From an uncultured bacterium (GTDB lineage Bacteria > Bacteroidota > Rhodothermia > Rhodothermales > Rubricoccaceae), in NCBI GenBank assembly GCA_947493945.1, contig CANLSR010000008.1, positions 83,392 to 147,391 of the forward strand: 64,000 bases of DNA. The letters run 5' to 3'. The notes below the pieces were generated by a model. It searched no databases, was not told the origin of the DNA, and saw only the letters and a list, made by a program, of their open reading frames with translations. Shown here in pieces: positions 23,509 through 32,067 of the stretch. How positions within the stretch are numbered: the first letter of the stretch is position 1; every line of letters starts with the position of its first letter. The translations under genes and the position numbers were made by a program.

Positions 23509-25167
23509 CTAGACCTGGCCGACGGCGTGCCGGCCGGCGTTGCGCCCGGTAAAGAGGCAGCCGCCCAGGAAGGTGCCTTCGAGCGCGTTGTAGCCGTGGT
23601 ACCCCCCGCCCCCGAAGCCCGCCGCCTCGCCGGCGGCGTAGAGGCCGGGCACCGGCTCGCCGTCGGCGCCGAGCGCGCGGCCGTCGAGGTCGGTCCAGAG
23701 CCCGCCCAGCGTCTTGCGCGTCAGGACGCGGAGGCGGACGGCGATGAGCGGGCCGTGCGCCGGGTCCAGGATCCGGTGCGGCCGGGCCGTCCGCACCAGC
23801 CGGTCGCCGCGGTACCGGCGGGCGCCGCGGAGCGCGATCACCTGGGCGTCTTTGGAGAACGGGTTCTCGATCTCGCGGTCGCGGGCCTCGACCTGCGCCC
23901 GGAGCGACTCCAGCTCCACGAGCGGCTCGCCGACGAGCCCGTTCATCCCGTCCACCAGGTCCGCCAGCCGGTCGCGAACGACGAAGTCGACGCCGTGCTC
24001 TTTAAAGGCCTCCACGGGCGCCGGCGCGCCGCGGCCCAGCCGGGCACGGGCGACGGTGAGCCACTTTCCCGACGTGAGGTCCGGGTTCTGCTCCGAGCCC
24101 GAGAGCGCGAACTCCTTCTCGATGATCGACTGGGTGAGCACGAACCACGAGTGCTCGTAGCCGGTCGCCAGGACGTGGCGCAACGTGGCGAGCGTGTCGA
24201 AGCCGGGCAGGCACGGCGGCGGCAGGCGGCGCCCGCGCGCGTCGAACCACAGCGACGACGGGCCGGGCAGGATCCGGACGCCGTGGTTGGGCCAGATCGG
24301 GTCCCAGTTTTCGATGCCCTCGGTGTAGTGCCACATCCGGTCGCCGTTGATGACCGTGGCGCCGGCGTCCTGGGCCGCGTCCATCATGCGGCCGTCGACG
24401 TGGTGGGGCACGCCGGAGAGCATCCGAGCCGGCGGCGGGCCGAGCCGAGCCGCCGGCCACTGGCAGCGCACGCGGTCGAGGTCGGCGCCGAGCCCGCCCG
24501 AGGCGACGATCACGGCCCCGGCGCCGATCTCGAAGCCGCCGGTCACGTCGCGGCCAGAGCGCTCGCCGCGCGCCACGGCCGACGGCGCCAGCCGGTCGCC
24601 GGCCACGCCCGTCACCGCGCCGCCGGTGGTCACCAGCTGGCGGACGCAGTGGCGGAACCGGAGCTCGACGCGGCCGGCGGCGACGTGCTCGCGCACCCGG
24701 CGCTCGAACGGCGCCACCACGCCCGGCCCGGTGCCCCACGCCAGGTGGAAGCGCGGGACCGAGTTGCCGTGCCCGTCCGCCAGCCCGCCGCCCCGCTCGG
24801 CCCAGCCCACGACGGGGAAGAACCGCATCCCCTGGGCGCGGAGCCAGCCCCGCATCTCGCCCGCCGCCCAGCCGACGTAGGCGTCGGCCACGCGCCGGGG
24901 CCAAGCGTCCCCTGTGCGGTCGAACGCCGCCGAGCCGAGCCAGTCCTGCCACGCCAGTGCCCGGCTGTCGCGGACGCCCATGCGCCGCTGCTCGGGCGTG
25001 TCGACCATGAACAGGCCGCCCAGCGACCAGAAGGCCTGGCCGCCCACAGAGTTCTCGCCCTCCTGCTCCACCACGGCCACGCGCCGGCCGGCGTCGCCCA
25101 GCTCGGCCGCGGCGACCAGCCCCGCCAGCCCGGCGCCGACGACGACCACATCGGCGTGCGTGTTCAT
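23509..25167 (-). CDS. FAD-binding dehydrogenase (COG3573-like)
   Basis: 552 residues. The N-terminal FAD motif is VVVVGAGLAGLVAAAEL (8-24), with the acidic VVEQEG that contacts ribose. SVGGQAFWSLGGLFMVD and a C-terminal GLYAAGEAAGFGGGGYHGYN, then LEGTFLGGCLFTGRNAGRHA, are typical of the flavoprotein family that includes ketosteroid dehydrogenase-like oxidoreductases. The substrate is unknown. It begins 27 bases downstream of tRNA-Leu on the same strand and may be read through from the tRNA promoter; no separate box was found. Confidence 0.8.
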   Translation of the reverse strand: MNTHADVVVVGAGLAGLVAAAELGDAGRRVAVVEQEGENSVGGQAFWSLGGLFMVDTPEQRRMGVRDSRALAWQDWLGSAAFDRTGDAWPRRVADAYVGWAAGEMRGWLRAQGMRFFPVVGWAERGGGLADGHGNSVPRFHLAWGTGPGVVAPFERRVREHVAAGRVELRFRHCVRQLVTTGGAVTGVAGDRLAPSAVARGERSGRDVTGGFEIGAGAVIVASGGLGADLDRVRCQWPAARLGPPPARMLSGVPHHVDGRMMDAAQDAGATVINGDRMWHYTEGIENWDPIWPNHGVRILPGPSSLWFDARGRRLPPPCLPGFDTLATLRHVLATGYEHSWFVLTQSIIEKEFALSGSEQNPDLTSGKWLTVARARLGRGAPAPVEAFKEHGVDFVVRDRLADLVDGMNGLVGEPLVELESLRAQVEARDREIENPFSKDAQVIALRGARRYRGDRLVRTARPHRILDPAHGPLIAVRLRVLTRKTLGGLWTDLDGRALGADGEPVPGLYAAGEAAGFGGGGYHGYNALEGTFLGGCLFTGRNAGRHAVGQV

Positions 25168-25193
25168 GTGGGGTGGGGTTGAGAGGCCGAGTG

Positions 25194-25278
25194 TGCCGGA
25201 GACGGGACTCGAACCCGTACGAGGCGGAGGCCTCGGCAGATTTTAAGTCTGCTGCGTCTACCATTTCGCCACTCCGGC
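25194..25278 (-). tRNA. tRNA-Leu (anticodon UAA)
   Basis: 85-base tRNA with acceptor arms GCCGGAG/CTCCGGC and discriminator A. The anticodon arm GCAGACTTAAAATCTGC has anticodon TAA, and there is a long variable arm as in class II tRNAs. The T-arm has GGTTCGAGTCC. The CCA end is not encoded. It lies between lysA and the FAD dehydrogenase gene on the same strand. Its likely promoter overlaps the lysA stop codon. Confidence 0.95.
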
Positions 25279-25285
25279 GCGGGCC

Positions 25286-25293
25286 GGAAGCTA
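25286..25293 (-). promoter_or_regulatory. TAGCTTCC box for tRNA-Leu, overlapping the lysA stop
   Basis: Reads TAGCTTCC on the minus strand, 7 bases before the mature 5' end of tRNA-Leu. The TAG of the box is also the stop codon of lysA. The spacing fits a -7 element with a very short leader. Confidence 0.5.
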
Positions 25294-26541
25294 GCTCGGC
25301 CCGTCGCCGCCGAGCACCGCGGCCGCCAGCTGGACGGCCGTGAGCCGGGGCCGCACCAGGTCGGGGCGCCCGTCGGGGCGGACGACCACCTCGGCCGGCA
25401 GCGGCCGCAGGTTGTACGTCGAGGCCATCGACACGCCGTAGGCGCCGGCGTCCAGGACCGCCAGCAGGTCGCCGCGCCGCAGCTCCTGGACCTCGCGCTG
25501 GCGCGCGAACAGGTCGCCCGACTCGCACACGTTGCCGACGACGTCGTACGCCCGGAGCGGGCCGTCGGGGTTGGACAGGTTGGCGAGGGCGTGGTAGGCG
25601 TCGTAGAGCGTCGGGCGGAGCAGCTGGTTAAAGCCGGAGTCCGTGCCGGCGAACACCCGGTCGGCCGTCGGCTTGAGCGTGTGGACCCGGACCACGAGCA
25701 CGCCCGACTCGGCGACGACGTAGCGGCCGGGCTCGACCCAGACCTCGGCGTCGGGGTGGCCGGCGGCGGCGAGCCCATCCAGCGTCCGCTCGACGACGGC
25801 CGTGCGGAGCCGGGCCAGGTCCACGGCCGCCTCGCCGGGCCGGTAGGGGACGCCCAGCCCGCCGCCGACGTTGACGAACTGGAGGTCCGGGAACCCGCCG
25901 GCCACCTCGACCAACGCCCGGGCGGCCAGCCACAGGTCGGCCGGGTCGGCGACGCCGCTCCCGGCGTGCTGGTGGAGCCCGACGACGCGCAGGCGGTGGC
26001 GCGCCGCCACCCCGAGCACCTGACCCACGCGGTCCATGGGGATGCCGAACTTGGCCTCCTTCCCGCCCGTGACCACGTGGCGGTGGTGGCCAGCCCCGAT
26101 GCCGGTGTTGAAGCGCAGGCACACCTCGGCCCCGGGGGCGATCCGCCCGAAGGCCTCGACGCGCTCGACGTCGTCCAGGTTGAGGAGCGCGCCCGACGCG
26201 GCGGCCGCCTCCAGCTCGGCGTCGCTGGCGCTCGTCGCGGTGTAGAGCACGCGGTCGGCGCCGACGCCCAGCGCCGCCAGCAGCGCCAGCTCGCCCGGAG
26301 AGACGGCGTCGAACCCGAGCCCCTCGTCGGCGACGGCGCGCAGCAGGGCCGGCGTGGCGTTGGCCTTGAGCGCGTAGAGCACCCGGACGGGCAGGCCGCC
26401 CAGCGCGTCCACCAGCGCGCGGCACCGCTCGCGGACGGTGCCCTCGAAGTGCACGTAGAGCGGCGTCCCGAACTGCTCGGCCGCTTGGCGGAGCAGTTCG
26501 GGATGAGGAGGGGGCTTGACGGGCGGGGGCGGGGCGGTCAC
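25291..26541 (-). CDS. lysA: diaminopimelate decarboxylase
   Basis: 416 residues. It decarboxylates meso-diaminopimelate to L-lysine. The PLP-binding lysine is Lys59 in YALKANATPALL. HQHAGSGV, FVNVGGGLGVPY, EPGRYVVAESGVL and the active-site CESGDLFARQRE are all present, with AYGVSMASTYNLRPLP near the end. It is an alanine-racemase-fold type III decarboxylase. The GTG at 26541 is the best start; the frame continues upstream, antiparallel to the cytidine deaminase gene, without a credible start. Confidence 0.94.
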   Translation of the reverse strand: MTAPPPPVKPPPHPELLRQAAEQFGTPLYVHFEGTVRERCRALVDALGGLPVRVLYALKANATPALLRAVADEGLGFDAVSPGELALLAALGVGADRVLYTATSASDAELEAAAASGALLNLDDVERVEAFGRIAPGAEVCLRFNTGIGAGHHRHVVTGGKEAKFGIPMDRVGQVLGVAARHRLRVVGLHQHAGSGVADPADLWLAARALVEVAGGFPDLQFVNVGGGLGVPYRPGEAAVDLARLRTAVVERTLDGLAAAGHPDAEVWVEPGRYVVAESGVLVVRVHTLKPTADRVFAGTDSGFNQLLRPTLYDAYHALANLSNPDGPLRAYDVVGNVCESGDLFARQREVQELRRGDLLAVLDAGAYGVSMASTYNLRPLPAEVVVRPDGRPDLVRPRLTAVQLAAAVLGGDGPS

Positions 26542-26649
26542 GAGGGGTCTCAGGCGCGGAGGGAACCCCGAGGGCCGGCCGGCAAAGCCGGCCGCGGGCC
26601 GACGGGCACGTGGGGGCGGCCGTAAGCTAGGCCCCCGCCCCCGCCCCCC

Positions 26650-27426
26650 ATGCTCGACCCTCTCCGCGCCCACGCCCGGTCCGTCGCCGGCCGCTCCCAT
26701 GTCCCCTACTCGGGCGAGCCGGCCGGCGCCGCGGTCCTGCTGGCCGACGGCCGGTGGGCGGCGGCGCCGCGCATCGAGAACGCCTCGTTCCCGCTCACCA
26801 TCCCCGCGCTCCAGGGCGCGCTCGCGCTCGCCGCGCTGGCGGACGTGCCCGCCGTGGCGTTCGCGACCACGCGGAGCCTGTCGCCGGCCGATCTGGCGGC
26901 CATCGCCCAGGCGCTGGGTGGCGACTGGCCGGCCGACGCGCCGGACCTGGCGGTTGCGACTGGCGCAGTTCTCCCCGAAGTCGGGGACGCCGTCTCGTGG
27001 TCGCCTGAGGCCCCGCCCACCGACGCCGCGGGCGGCCTGGAGGCGGCGCTCGCGGCGGCCCAGCGCGCCGTCGTGCCCGCCTCCGACTTCCGCGTCGGGG
27101 CCGTCGTCGAGGACGCCGCCGGCCGCACGGTCGTCGGCGCCAACGTCGAGGTGGCGGGCGACTGGACGCGCGGCCTGTGCGCCGAGCGGACGGCCCTGGT
27201 GGCGGCTCGGGCCGCCGGCCTGGGACCGATCGTGCGCTTGAGCGTGGCGTGCCTCCGGGTGCCGGGCGGGACGCCATGCGGCGGCTGCCGCCAGGTGATC
27301 GCCGAGCTGGCACCCGACGCCGAGGTGGTGATCTGGCGCGGCGACGAGCCGGCCGAGGTCACCACGCCCGAGGCGCTCCTTCCCGGCGCGTTCCGGGGCG
27401 AGGCGCTGAACCAGGCGAGGCGTTGA
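26650..27426 (+). CDS. cdd: cytidine deaminase, two-domain, active site in the C-terminal half
   Basis: 258 residues made of two cytidine deaminase-like halves. The C-terminal half has the zinc and proton-shuttle motif LCAERTAL (Cys177, Glu179) and PCGGCRQV (Cys210, Cys213). The N-terminal half keeps VPYSG and RIENASF but has PAL where CAE should be, so it cannot bind zinc. In E. coli Cdd the active domain is the N-terminal one, so the order here is reversed. The Cys ligand in CAE is the tetrameric-type version. It should deaminate cytidine and deoxycytidine for pyrimidine salvage. ATG at 26650; a weak TAAGCTAG box lies 19 bases upstream. Confidence 0.88.
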   Translation: MLDPLRAHARSVAGRSHVPYSGEPAGAAVLLADGRWAAAPRIENASFPLTIPALQGALALAALADVPAVAFATTRSLSPADLAAIAQALGGDWPADAPDLAVATGAVLPEVGDAVSWSPEAPPTDAAGGLEAALAAAQRAVVPASDFRVGAVVEDAAGRTVVGANVEVAGDWTRGLCAERTALVAARAAGLGPIVRLSVACLRVPGGTPCGGCRQVIAELAPDAEVVIWRGDEPAEVTTPEALLPGAFRGEALNQARR

Positions 27427-27521
27427 GCGAGTGGAGGAAAGACCAGTAGAAGACAAGGAGAGCGAGCCGCTCCTCGCCTAGAGAGACCGCCAGCAGGCAC
27501 GCCGACTCCCCCCCGAACCTC

Positions 27522-29651
27522 GTGGACCTCTCGCTCAGCGTCTCCCCCGTCGTCCTGGCCGTCAGCGCGGTCGCGGCCGGCGCGCTGGCGTGGTGGGCCT
27601 ACGGCCGGAGCACGCCGGCCGTGGCCGGCTGGCGGCGCGCGGCGCTGGCGGCGCTGCGGTGGGCGGCGTTCTTCGTGGTGCTCGTGCTCCTGTTCGACCC
27701 CGTCTGGCGGCGCGTCACCCGAACCGGCGAGCCGCCGCTGCTGGCGGTCGTCGTCGACGACAGCGAGAGCCTCCGGTTGGGGGCCGGGACGCCGGCCGAC
27801 CGAGTCCGCGCCGCACTGGACGGGCTGCCCACCGACGCCGCGCTCCGGTTCTACCGGTTCTCGTCCGACGCCCGGCCCGCGGGCACCGCGCTGCGCGGCG
27901 ACAGCCTGGCGTTTCGGGGCGAGCGGACCGACATCGCGGGCGCCCTCGCTCGCGTCGAGGCCGACTTTGCCGGCCGCAACCTGCGCGGCGTGGTCCTGGT
28001 CTCGGACGGCCGCGTGACCGACGGGCGCAACCCGGCCTACCTCGCCGAGCGCTTCCCCGTGCCGATCTACGCCGCCGTCGCCGGCGACAGCGTGTCCTCG
28101 CGAGACGTCCGGCTAGAGCGCGTGATCACCAACGACGTGGCCTACGTCGGGAGCCCGCTCCCCATCCAGGCCGGCGTCCGGGCGACGGGCTTCGCCGGCC
28201 AGTCGGCGGCGGTGACCGTCTCGTCGGGCGGCCGCGCGCTGGGCCGCCAGTCGGTCGAGGTGCCCGCCGATGGCGTCGAGGCCGTCGTGGACCTGGAGGT
28301 CACGCCAACATCGCCGGGGCTGAGGAGCTACACCGTCGCCGTCGGCCCGCTGGCGGGCGAGGCGACCACGCGCAACAACCGCCGGACGGTGACGGTCCGC
28401 GTGCTGGACGACTCGCGCCGCGTGCTGCTCGTCGCCGCCGGCCCCTCGCCCGATCTCGCCGCGCTCCGCGCCACGCTGGAGGCCGACCGCTCGCTCGACG
28501 TCACCGTCCGCACCCAACGGGCGCCGGGCCAGTTTTACGAGGGGCCGCTTCCCACAGGCCTGGGCCAATTCGACCTGCTGGTGCTGGCCGGCTACCCCGG
28601 CTCCGCCGCCGACGCGGCCACCGCCAGCCGGCTGGGCGCGGCCGTCGCTGGTGGGCTGCCCGTCGTGTTCGTCGCGACCACCACGACCGATCTCGGCCGG
28701 CTGGCGGCGGCGTTCGGCGAGGTGCTGCCGGTCACGCCTCAGTCCGTGCGCCCAGGCACCGCCGAGGTGGCCTTCGCGCCGACGGCGGCCGGCGAAGCGC
28801 ATCCGGTCCTGGACCTGGGCGTGCCGCCCGAGCGGCTGGGCGCCTTGCCGCCGCTCGCGGTGAGCCCGAGCCGGTGGGCGCTCCAACCCGGCGCGCGCGT
28901 GCTGGCGTCGGTGCGCCGAGGCGGGACGGTGCTGGACGCGCCGCTCCTGGCCGTCCGGCAGAACGGAAACGTGCGGTCCGCCACGCTCCTGGGCGCCGGC
29001 TCGTGGCGCTGGCGGACGCTGCCGGACGACCTCTCCGACCTCCGCGGCGTCTACGGCCGGCTGGTAGACCGGCTGGTGCGCTGGACGACGGCCACGCGCG
29101 ACCGCCGGCCCGTCCGCGTGCGTCCCGACCGGGCGCTGTTCGGCGAGCGCGACCGCGTCACGTTCTCGGGCCAGGTCTACGGCGAGAGCCTGGCGCCGGT
29201 CGACGGCGCCCGCGTCGAGCTCACCATCCGCGGGCCGGGCGGCGCAGCCACGGCCACGATGCGCTCGCTGGGCAACGGCCGCTACGCCGCCGACCTGGGC
29301 GTCCGGCCGCCGGGCACGTACACGTTCACCGCCGAGGCGAGCGCGGGCGGCGCGTCTCTAGGGAGAGACCGCGGCAGCTTCGGCGTCGGCCGGCTGGCGG
29401 CCGAGTCCCGCGAGCCCGGCGCCGACCCCGCGCTGATGCGCCAGCTCGCGACGCGCTCCGGCGGCGCCGTCGTCGGGCTGGACACCCTGGGCGCCTTCGT
29501 CCAGGGCCTGCGCGACCGCGGCGCCCTGGCCGACCGGCCGTTCGTCCGCGAGGACGAGACGCCGCTCCTGGACCTGTGGCCGCTCCTGGCGCTCGCCATC
29601 TCGCTCTTGGCCGTCGAGTGGGTCTGGCGCAAGCGCCTCGGCATGGTGTGA
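27522..29651 (+). CDS. membrane protein with a von Willebrand-type domain
   Basis: 709 residues. Two N-terminal helices (about 5-27 and 41-59) and one C-terminal helix (about 680-700) frame an exported region. AVVVDDSESL (Asp79, Ser81, Ser83) fits the DxSxS metal site of VWA domains, and GVVLVSDGRVTDGR fits the later strand. Ig-like or beta domains follow, including RDRVTFSGQVYGESLAPVDG and ELTIRGPGG. The whole resembles the large BatA-like or CARDB-type VWA membrane proteins of Bacteroidota, whose role is unproven. The GTG at 27522 is the start; cdd ends 95 bases earlier. Confidence 0.72.
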   Translation: MDLSLSVSPVVLAVSAVAAGALAWWAYGRSTPAVAGWRRAALAALRWAAFFVVLVLLFDPVWRRVTRTGEPPLLAVVVDDSESLRLGAGTPADRVRAALDGLPTDAALRFYRFSSDARPAGTALRGDSLAFRGERTDIAGALARVEADFAGRNLRGVVLVSDGRVTDGRNPAYLAERFPVPIYAAVAGDSVSSRDVRLERVITNDVAYVGSPLPIQAGVRATGFAGQSAAVTVSSGGRALGRQSVEVPADGVEAVVDLEVTPTSPGLRSYTVAVGPLAGEATTRNNRRTVTVRVLDDSRRVLLVAAGPSPDLAALRATLEADRSLDVTVRTQRAPGQFYEGPLPTGLGQFDLLVLAGYPGSAADAATASRLGAAVAGGLPVVFVATTTTDLGRLAAAFGEVLPVTPQSVRPGTAEVAFAPTAAGEAHPVLDLGVPPERLGALPPLAVSPSRWALQPGARVLASVRRGGTVLDAPLLAVRQNGNVRSATLLGAGSWRWRTLPDDLSDLRGVYGRLVDRLVRWTTATRDRRPVRVRPDRALFGERDRVTFSGQVYGESLAPVDGARVELTIRGPGGAATATMRSLGNGRYAADLGVRPPGTYTFTAEASAGGASLGRDRGSFGVGRLAAESREPGADPALMRQLATRSGGAVVGLDTLGAFVQGLRDRGALADRPFVREDETPLLDLWPLLALAISLLAVEWVWRKRLGMV

Positions 29652-29671
29652 GAGGGCGGGGGCCCGCCGAG

Positions 29672-29692
29672 CGCTGGCGCCAGCCGCCAGCG
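29672..29692. terminator. CGCTGGCG/CGCCAGCG hairpin after the VWA gene
   Basis: CGCTGGCG (29672-29679) pairs with CGCCAGCG (29685-29692) over a 5-base loop. It lies between the convergent stops of the VWA and signal peptidase genes and is a member of the conserved-stem family. Confidence 0.5.
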
Positions 29693-29723
29693 AGGCGGGC
29701 GGCTGAAACGGCCTCCCCAACTC

Positions 29724-30827
29724 CTACTCCCCGATCCCCCGCCCGATCCGGTCCCACCGGACAGCGCCGGCGTTCTCGTCCCACGAGAAATAGACCGCCA
29801 CGGCCTTGCCGATCAGGTGGTCGAACGGCACGAAGCCCCAGGTCCGGCTGTCGGCCGAGTCGTCGCGGCTGTCGCCAAGCACGAAAAAGTAGTCCTGGGC
29901 GAACGTGTACGTCTCGGTCGGGCGGCCGTCGATCAGGAAGCCCCGGGCCGTGCGCTCGGCCGCGTGCCCCTCGAACCGCTCGATGACCGTCCGGACGACG
30001 GGCCAGCTCAGGTCGTCCAGGACGACGGTCGTGCCCTGGCGGGGGACGACGACCGGGCCGTAGTCGTCGAGGCTGTAGTGGAAGGCGGCCGGGAAGGCGG
30101 CGCTGCCGTCGCCCGGAGGCCGCAGGCGGGGCTCGACGGAGGCCACGCCGGGCGCTGCGCGGAGGGCCGCAGCCTGGTCGCCCGTCGCCGAGACGACCCA
30201 CGCGCCCCGCGCCAGGCGCTGCACGCGGCCCGCCAGCCCCAGCGCGGCCAGCCGCTCGGCCGACGGCAGCCGGCCCTCGACCTGCCACGACTGGCGGCTG
30301 CGCTGGGGCAGCGCCTCGACCTCGCGCCCGACCTGCACCCGCTTGGCCACGACCGCCAGCGTGTCGCCCGGAAGCCCGACGACGCGCTTGATGTAGGGCG
30401 TCCGCCGGGCCGGGTCTGGGGCGAGGTCGGGCGGGTAGTTGAACACGGCCACGTCGCCGCGGTCGACGTCGTCGACGCCCGGCAGGCGGTGGCCGAGCAC
30501 GCGCGGGCCGTAGTGGAGCTTGGAGACGAGCACGAAGTCGCCCACCAGGAGCGTGTCCTCCATCGACGTCGAGGGGATCCGGTAGGCCTCGAAGGCGAGC
30601 ACGCGGAGCGCCAGTGCGAACAGGATCGCGCCGCCGACCACGCGGACCCAGCCCGCGAGCGACTGCACGCCCGGCGACCGGCCGGCGGCCGGCGTCGGCG
30701 CGGCGTGGGGCACGGGCGCCGGGCGGCCTCCGTCGGGGAGGGCCGGCGGGTCGCCCGGGCCGCCCGCCAGCGGGGCGGGGTCGCCGCGCACGAGTGCGCC
30801 CTCGGGGCTGGACCCGTCCGGTTCCAT
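29724..30827 (-). CDS. lepB: signal peptidase I (second of tandem pair)
   Basis: 367 residues. A proline-rich cytoplasmic head precedes one membrane segment (about 60-78). The catalytic Ser88 is in IPSTSMEDTLLVGD and the general base Lys147 in YIKRVVGLPGD. The conserved GDSRDDSADSRTWGFVP is near the end. It removes signal peptides on the outer face of the inner membrane. About 150 residues between the Lys box and the GDS box, longer than in E. coli LepB, include a hydrophobic LDDYGPVVVPRQG region. It follows the paralogue by 9 bases in the same operon. Confidence 0.92.
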   Translation of the reverse strand: MEPDGSSPEGALVRGDPAPLAGGPGDPPALPDGGRPAPVPHAAPTPAAGRSPGVQSLAGWVRVVGGAILFALALRVLAFEAYRIPSTSMEDTLLVGDFVLVSKLHYGPRVLGHRLPGVDDVDRGDVAVFNYPPDLAPDPARRTPYIKRVVGLPGDTLAVVAKRVQVGREVEALPQRSRQSWQVEGRLPSAERLAALGLAGRVQRLARGAWVVSATGDQAAALRAAPGVASVEPRLRPPGDGSAAFPAAFHYSLDDYGPVVVPRQGTTVVLDDLSWPVVRTVIERFEGHAAERTARGFLIDGRPTETYTFAQDYFFVLGDSRDDSADSRTWGFVPFDHLIGKAVAVYFSWDENAGAVRWDRIGRGIGE

Positions 30828-30836
30828 CGAGTCGTC

Positions 30837-31940
30837 CTAGGGGATCGGGCGGAAAAAGCGGCCCAGGCGAACGAACGGCGGCTCCGCCTTGAACGACAGG
30901 AACGTGATCGTGGCCTTGCCGATCAGGTGCGAGTGCGGCACGAAGCCCCAGTAGCGGCTGTCGACCGAGTTGTCGCGGAAGTCGCCCATCGCCATGTAGT
31001 AGTCCTGGCGGAACGTGTAGGTCGTGGCCGGCCGGCCGTCGACCAGGACCCCGCCGTCCGGGCCGAGCGCCAGCTGGCGGCCCTCGTGGCGCGTGATGGC
31101 CTCGGCGTAGATCGGGAGCGTGGCCCCGGTGAGCGCGACCGTCATGCCGGCCGCCGGCACGACGCGGGGCGCGACGTGGTCCGGGTTGGCGCCGTAGGTG
31201 GGGTCCACGGAGCCCTCGTCCAGGATGTACGGCTCGACCCGGCCCACCAGCGGCAGCGCCTCCAGCGCCTCCACCTCGGGCGGCGTCGCGAACACGTCGT
31301 ACTGGCGCGGCGACGCGAAGCCCGAGCCCTCGCGCCGGTCGCTGCCCTCCAGCAGCTGCACGCCCACCTCGTCCAGCTGGCGGGCGTTGGGGCGGGCGTC
31401 GCCGGTCGCGATCACGCGCCAGCGCTGCTTCATCGTCGGCGCCAGCGGCACGGGGCGGCCGTTGATGTGGAGCACCTTGTCGAGCACCGCCATCGTGTCG
31501 CCGGGCATGGCCATCAGCCGCTTGATGTAGGGCGCCCGCCGCTCGATGGGGACCGAGGCCGGGATCTCGCCGCGCACCACGTCCACGCCGGCCGGGTAGT
31601 TGAACACGGCCACGTCGCCGCGCTGGGGCTCGGTAAAGCCCGGCAGCCGCACCTGGGGCAACCGCACGCCCGGCAGGTAGACGCCCGTGAACGGCACGCC
31701 GACCGTCGCCGGCGTCCGCGGCCCCCAGTGCAGCTTGGACACGATCAGGAAGTCGCCCACCAGAAGCGTGTCCTCCATCGACTCCGACGGGATCCGGTAC
31801 GGCTCGCCGATGAACGCGCGCAGGATCAGGATAAACAGGATCGCCTTGGCCCAGTACCAAGCGTTCTCGCGGAAGGTCGGCTTGGGGGGCCGGTCGCGTC
31901 GGGCGCCGCGGGGTCGGGAGCGAGGGGGGGCGGTGGGCAC
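30837..31940 (-). CDS. lepB: signal peptidase I (first of tandem pair)
   Basis: 367 residues from a GTG at 31940. The membrane helix is AKAILFILILRAFIG. Ser54 is in IPSESMEDTLLVGD and Lys140 in YIKRLMAMPGD. GDFRDNSVDSRYWGFVPHSHLIG is near the C-terminus. The N-terminus is basic and short, unlike the proline-rich head of its neighbour. A TAGCTTCC box ends 20 bases before the GTG. The frame extends upstream to 32045 but that part looks unlike a protease. Two active-site-complete copies suggest different substrate sets. Confidence 0.92.
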   Translation of the reverse strand: MPTAPPRSRPRGARRDRPPKPTFRENAWYWAKAILFILILRAFIGEPYRIPSESMEDTLLVGDFLIVSKLHWGPRTPATVGVPFTGVYLPGVRLPQVRLPGFTEPQRGDVAVFNYPAGVDVVRGEIPASVPIERRAPYIKRLMAMPGDTMAVLDKVLHINGRPVPLAPTMKQRWRVIATGDARPNARQLDEVGVQLLEGSDRREGSGFASPRQYDVFATPPEVEALEALPLVGRVEPYILDEGSVDPTYGANPDHVAPRVVPAAGMTVALTGATLPIYAEAITRHEGRQLALGPDGGVLVDGRPATTYTFRQDYYMAMGDFRDNSVDSRYWGFVPHSHLIGKATITFLSFKAEPPFVRLGRFFRPIP

Positions 31941-31960
31941 AGAGCGGGCGTGGAGAGCGG

Positions 31961-31968
31961 GGAAGCTA
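31961..31968 (-). promoter_or_regulatory. TAGCTTCC promoter-like box for the signal peptidase pair
   Basis: Reads TAGCTTCC on the minus strand and ends 20 bases before the GTG at 31940, which supports that start. Confidence 0.5.
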
Positions 31969-32067
31969 CGGGGCGGAGGGCGGGAGGATGGGGGAGCGAC
32001 CTGACCGGCTGGCGGAGGCCGAGCAAGCCGCTTGCCGCTCGGCACGCCCTCCCCCCCGCCCTACCCG

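Noticed and set aside
25194..25278. tRNA gene as an integration site of a mobile element
   Set aside because: No integrase gene, and no direct repeat of the tRNA 3' end was seen on either side within the window.
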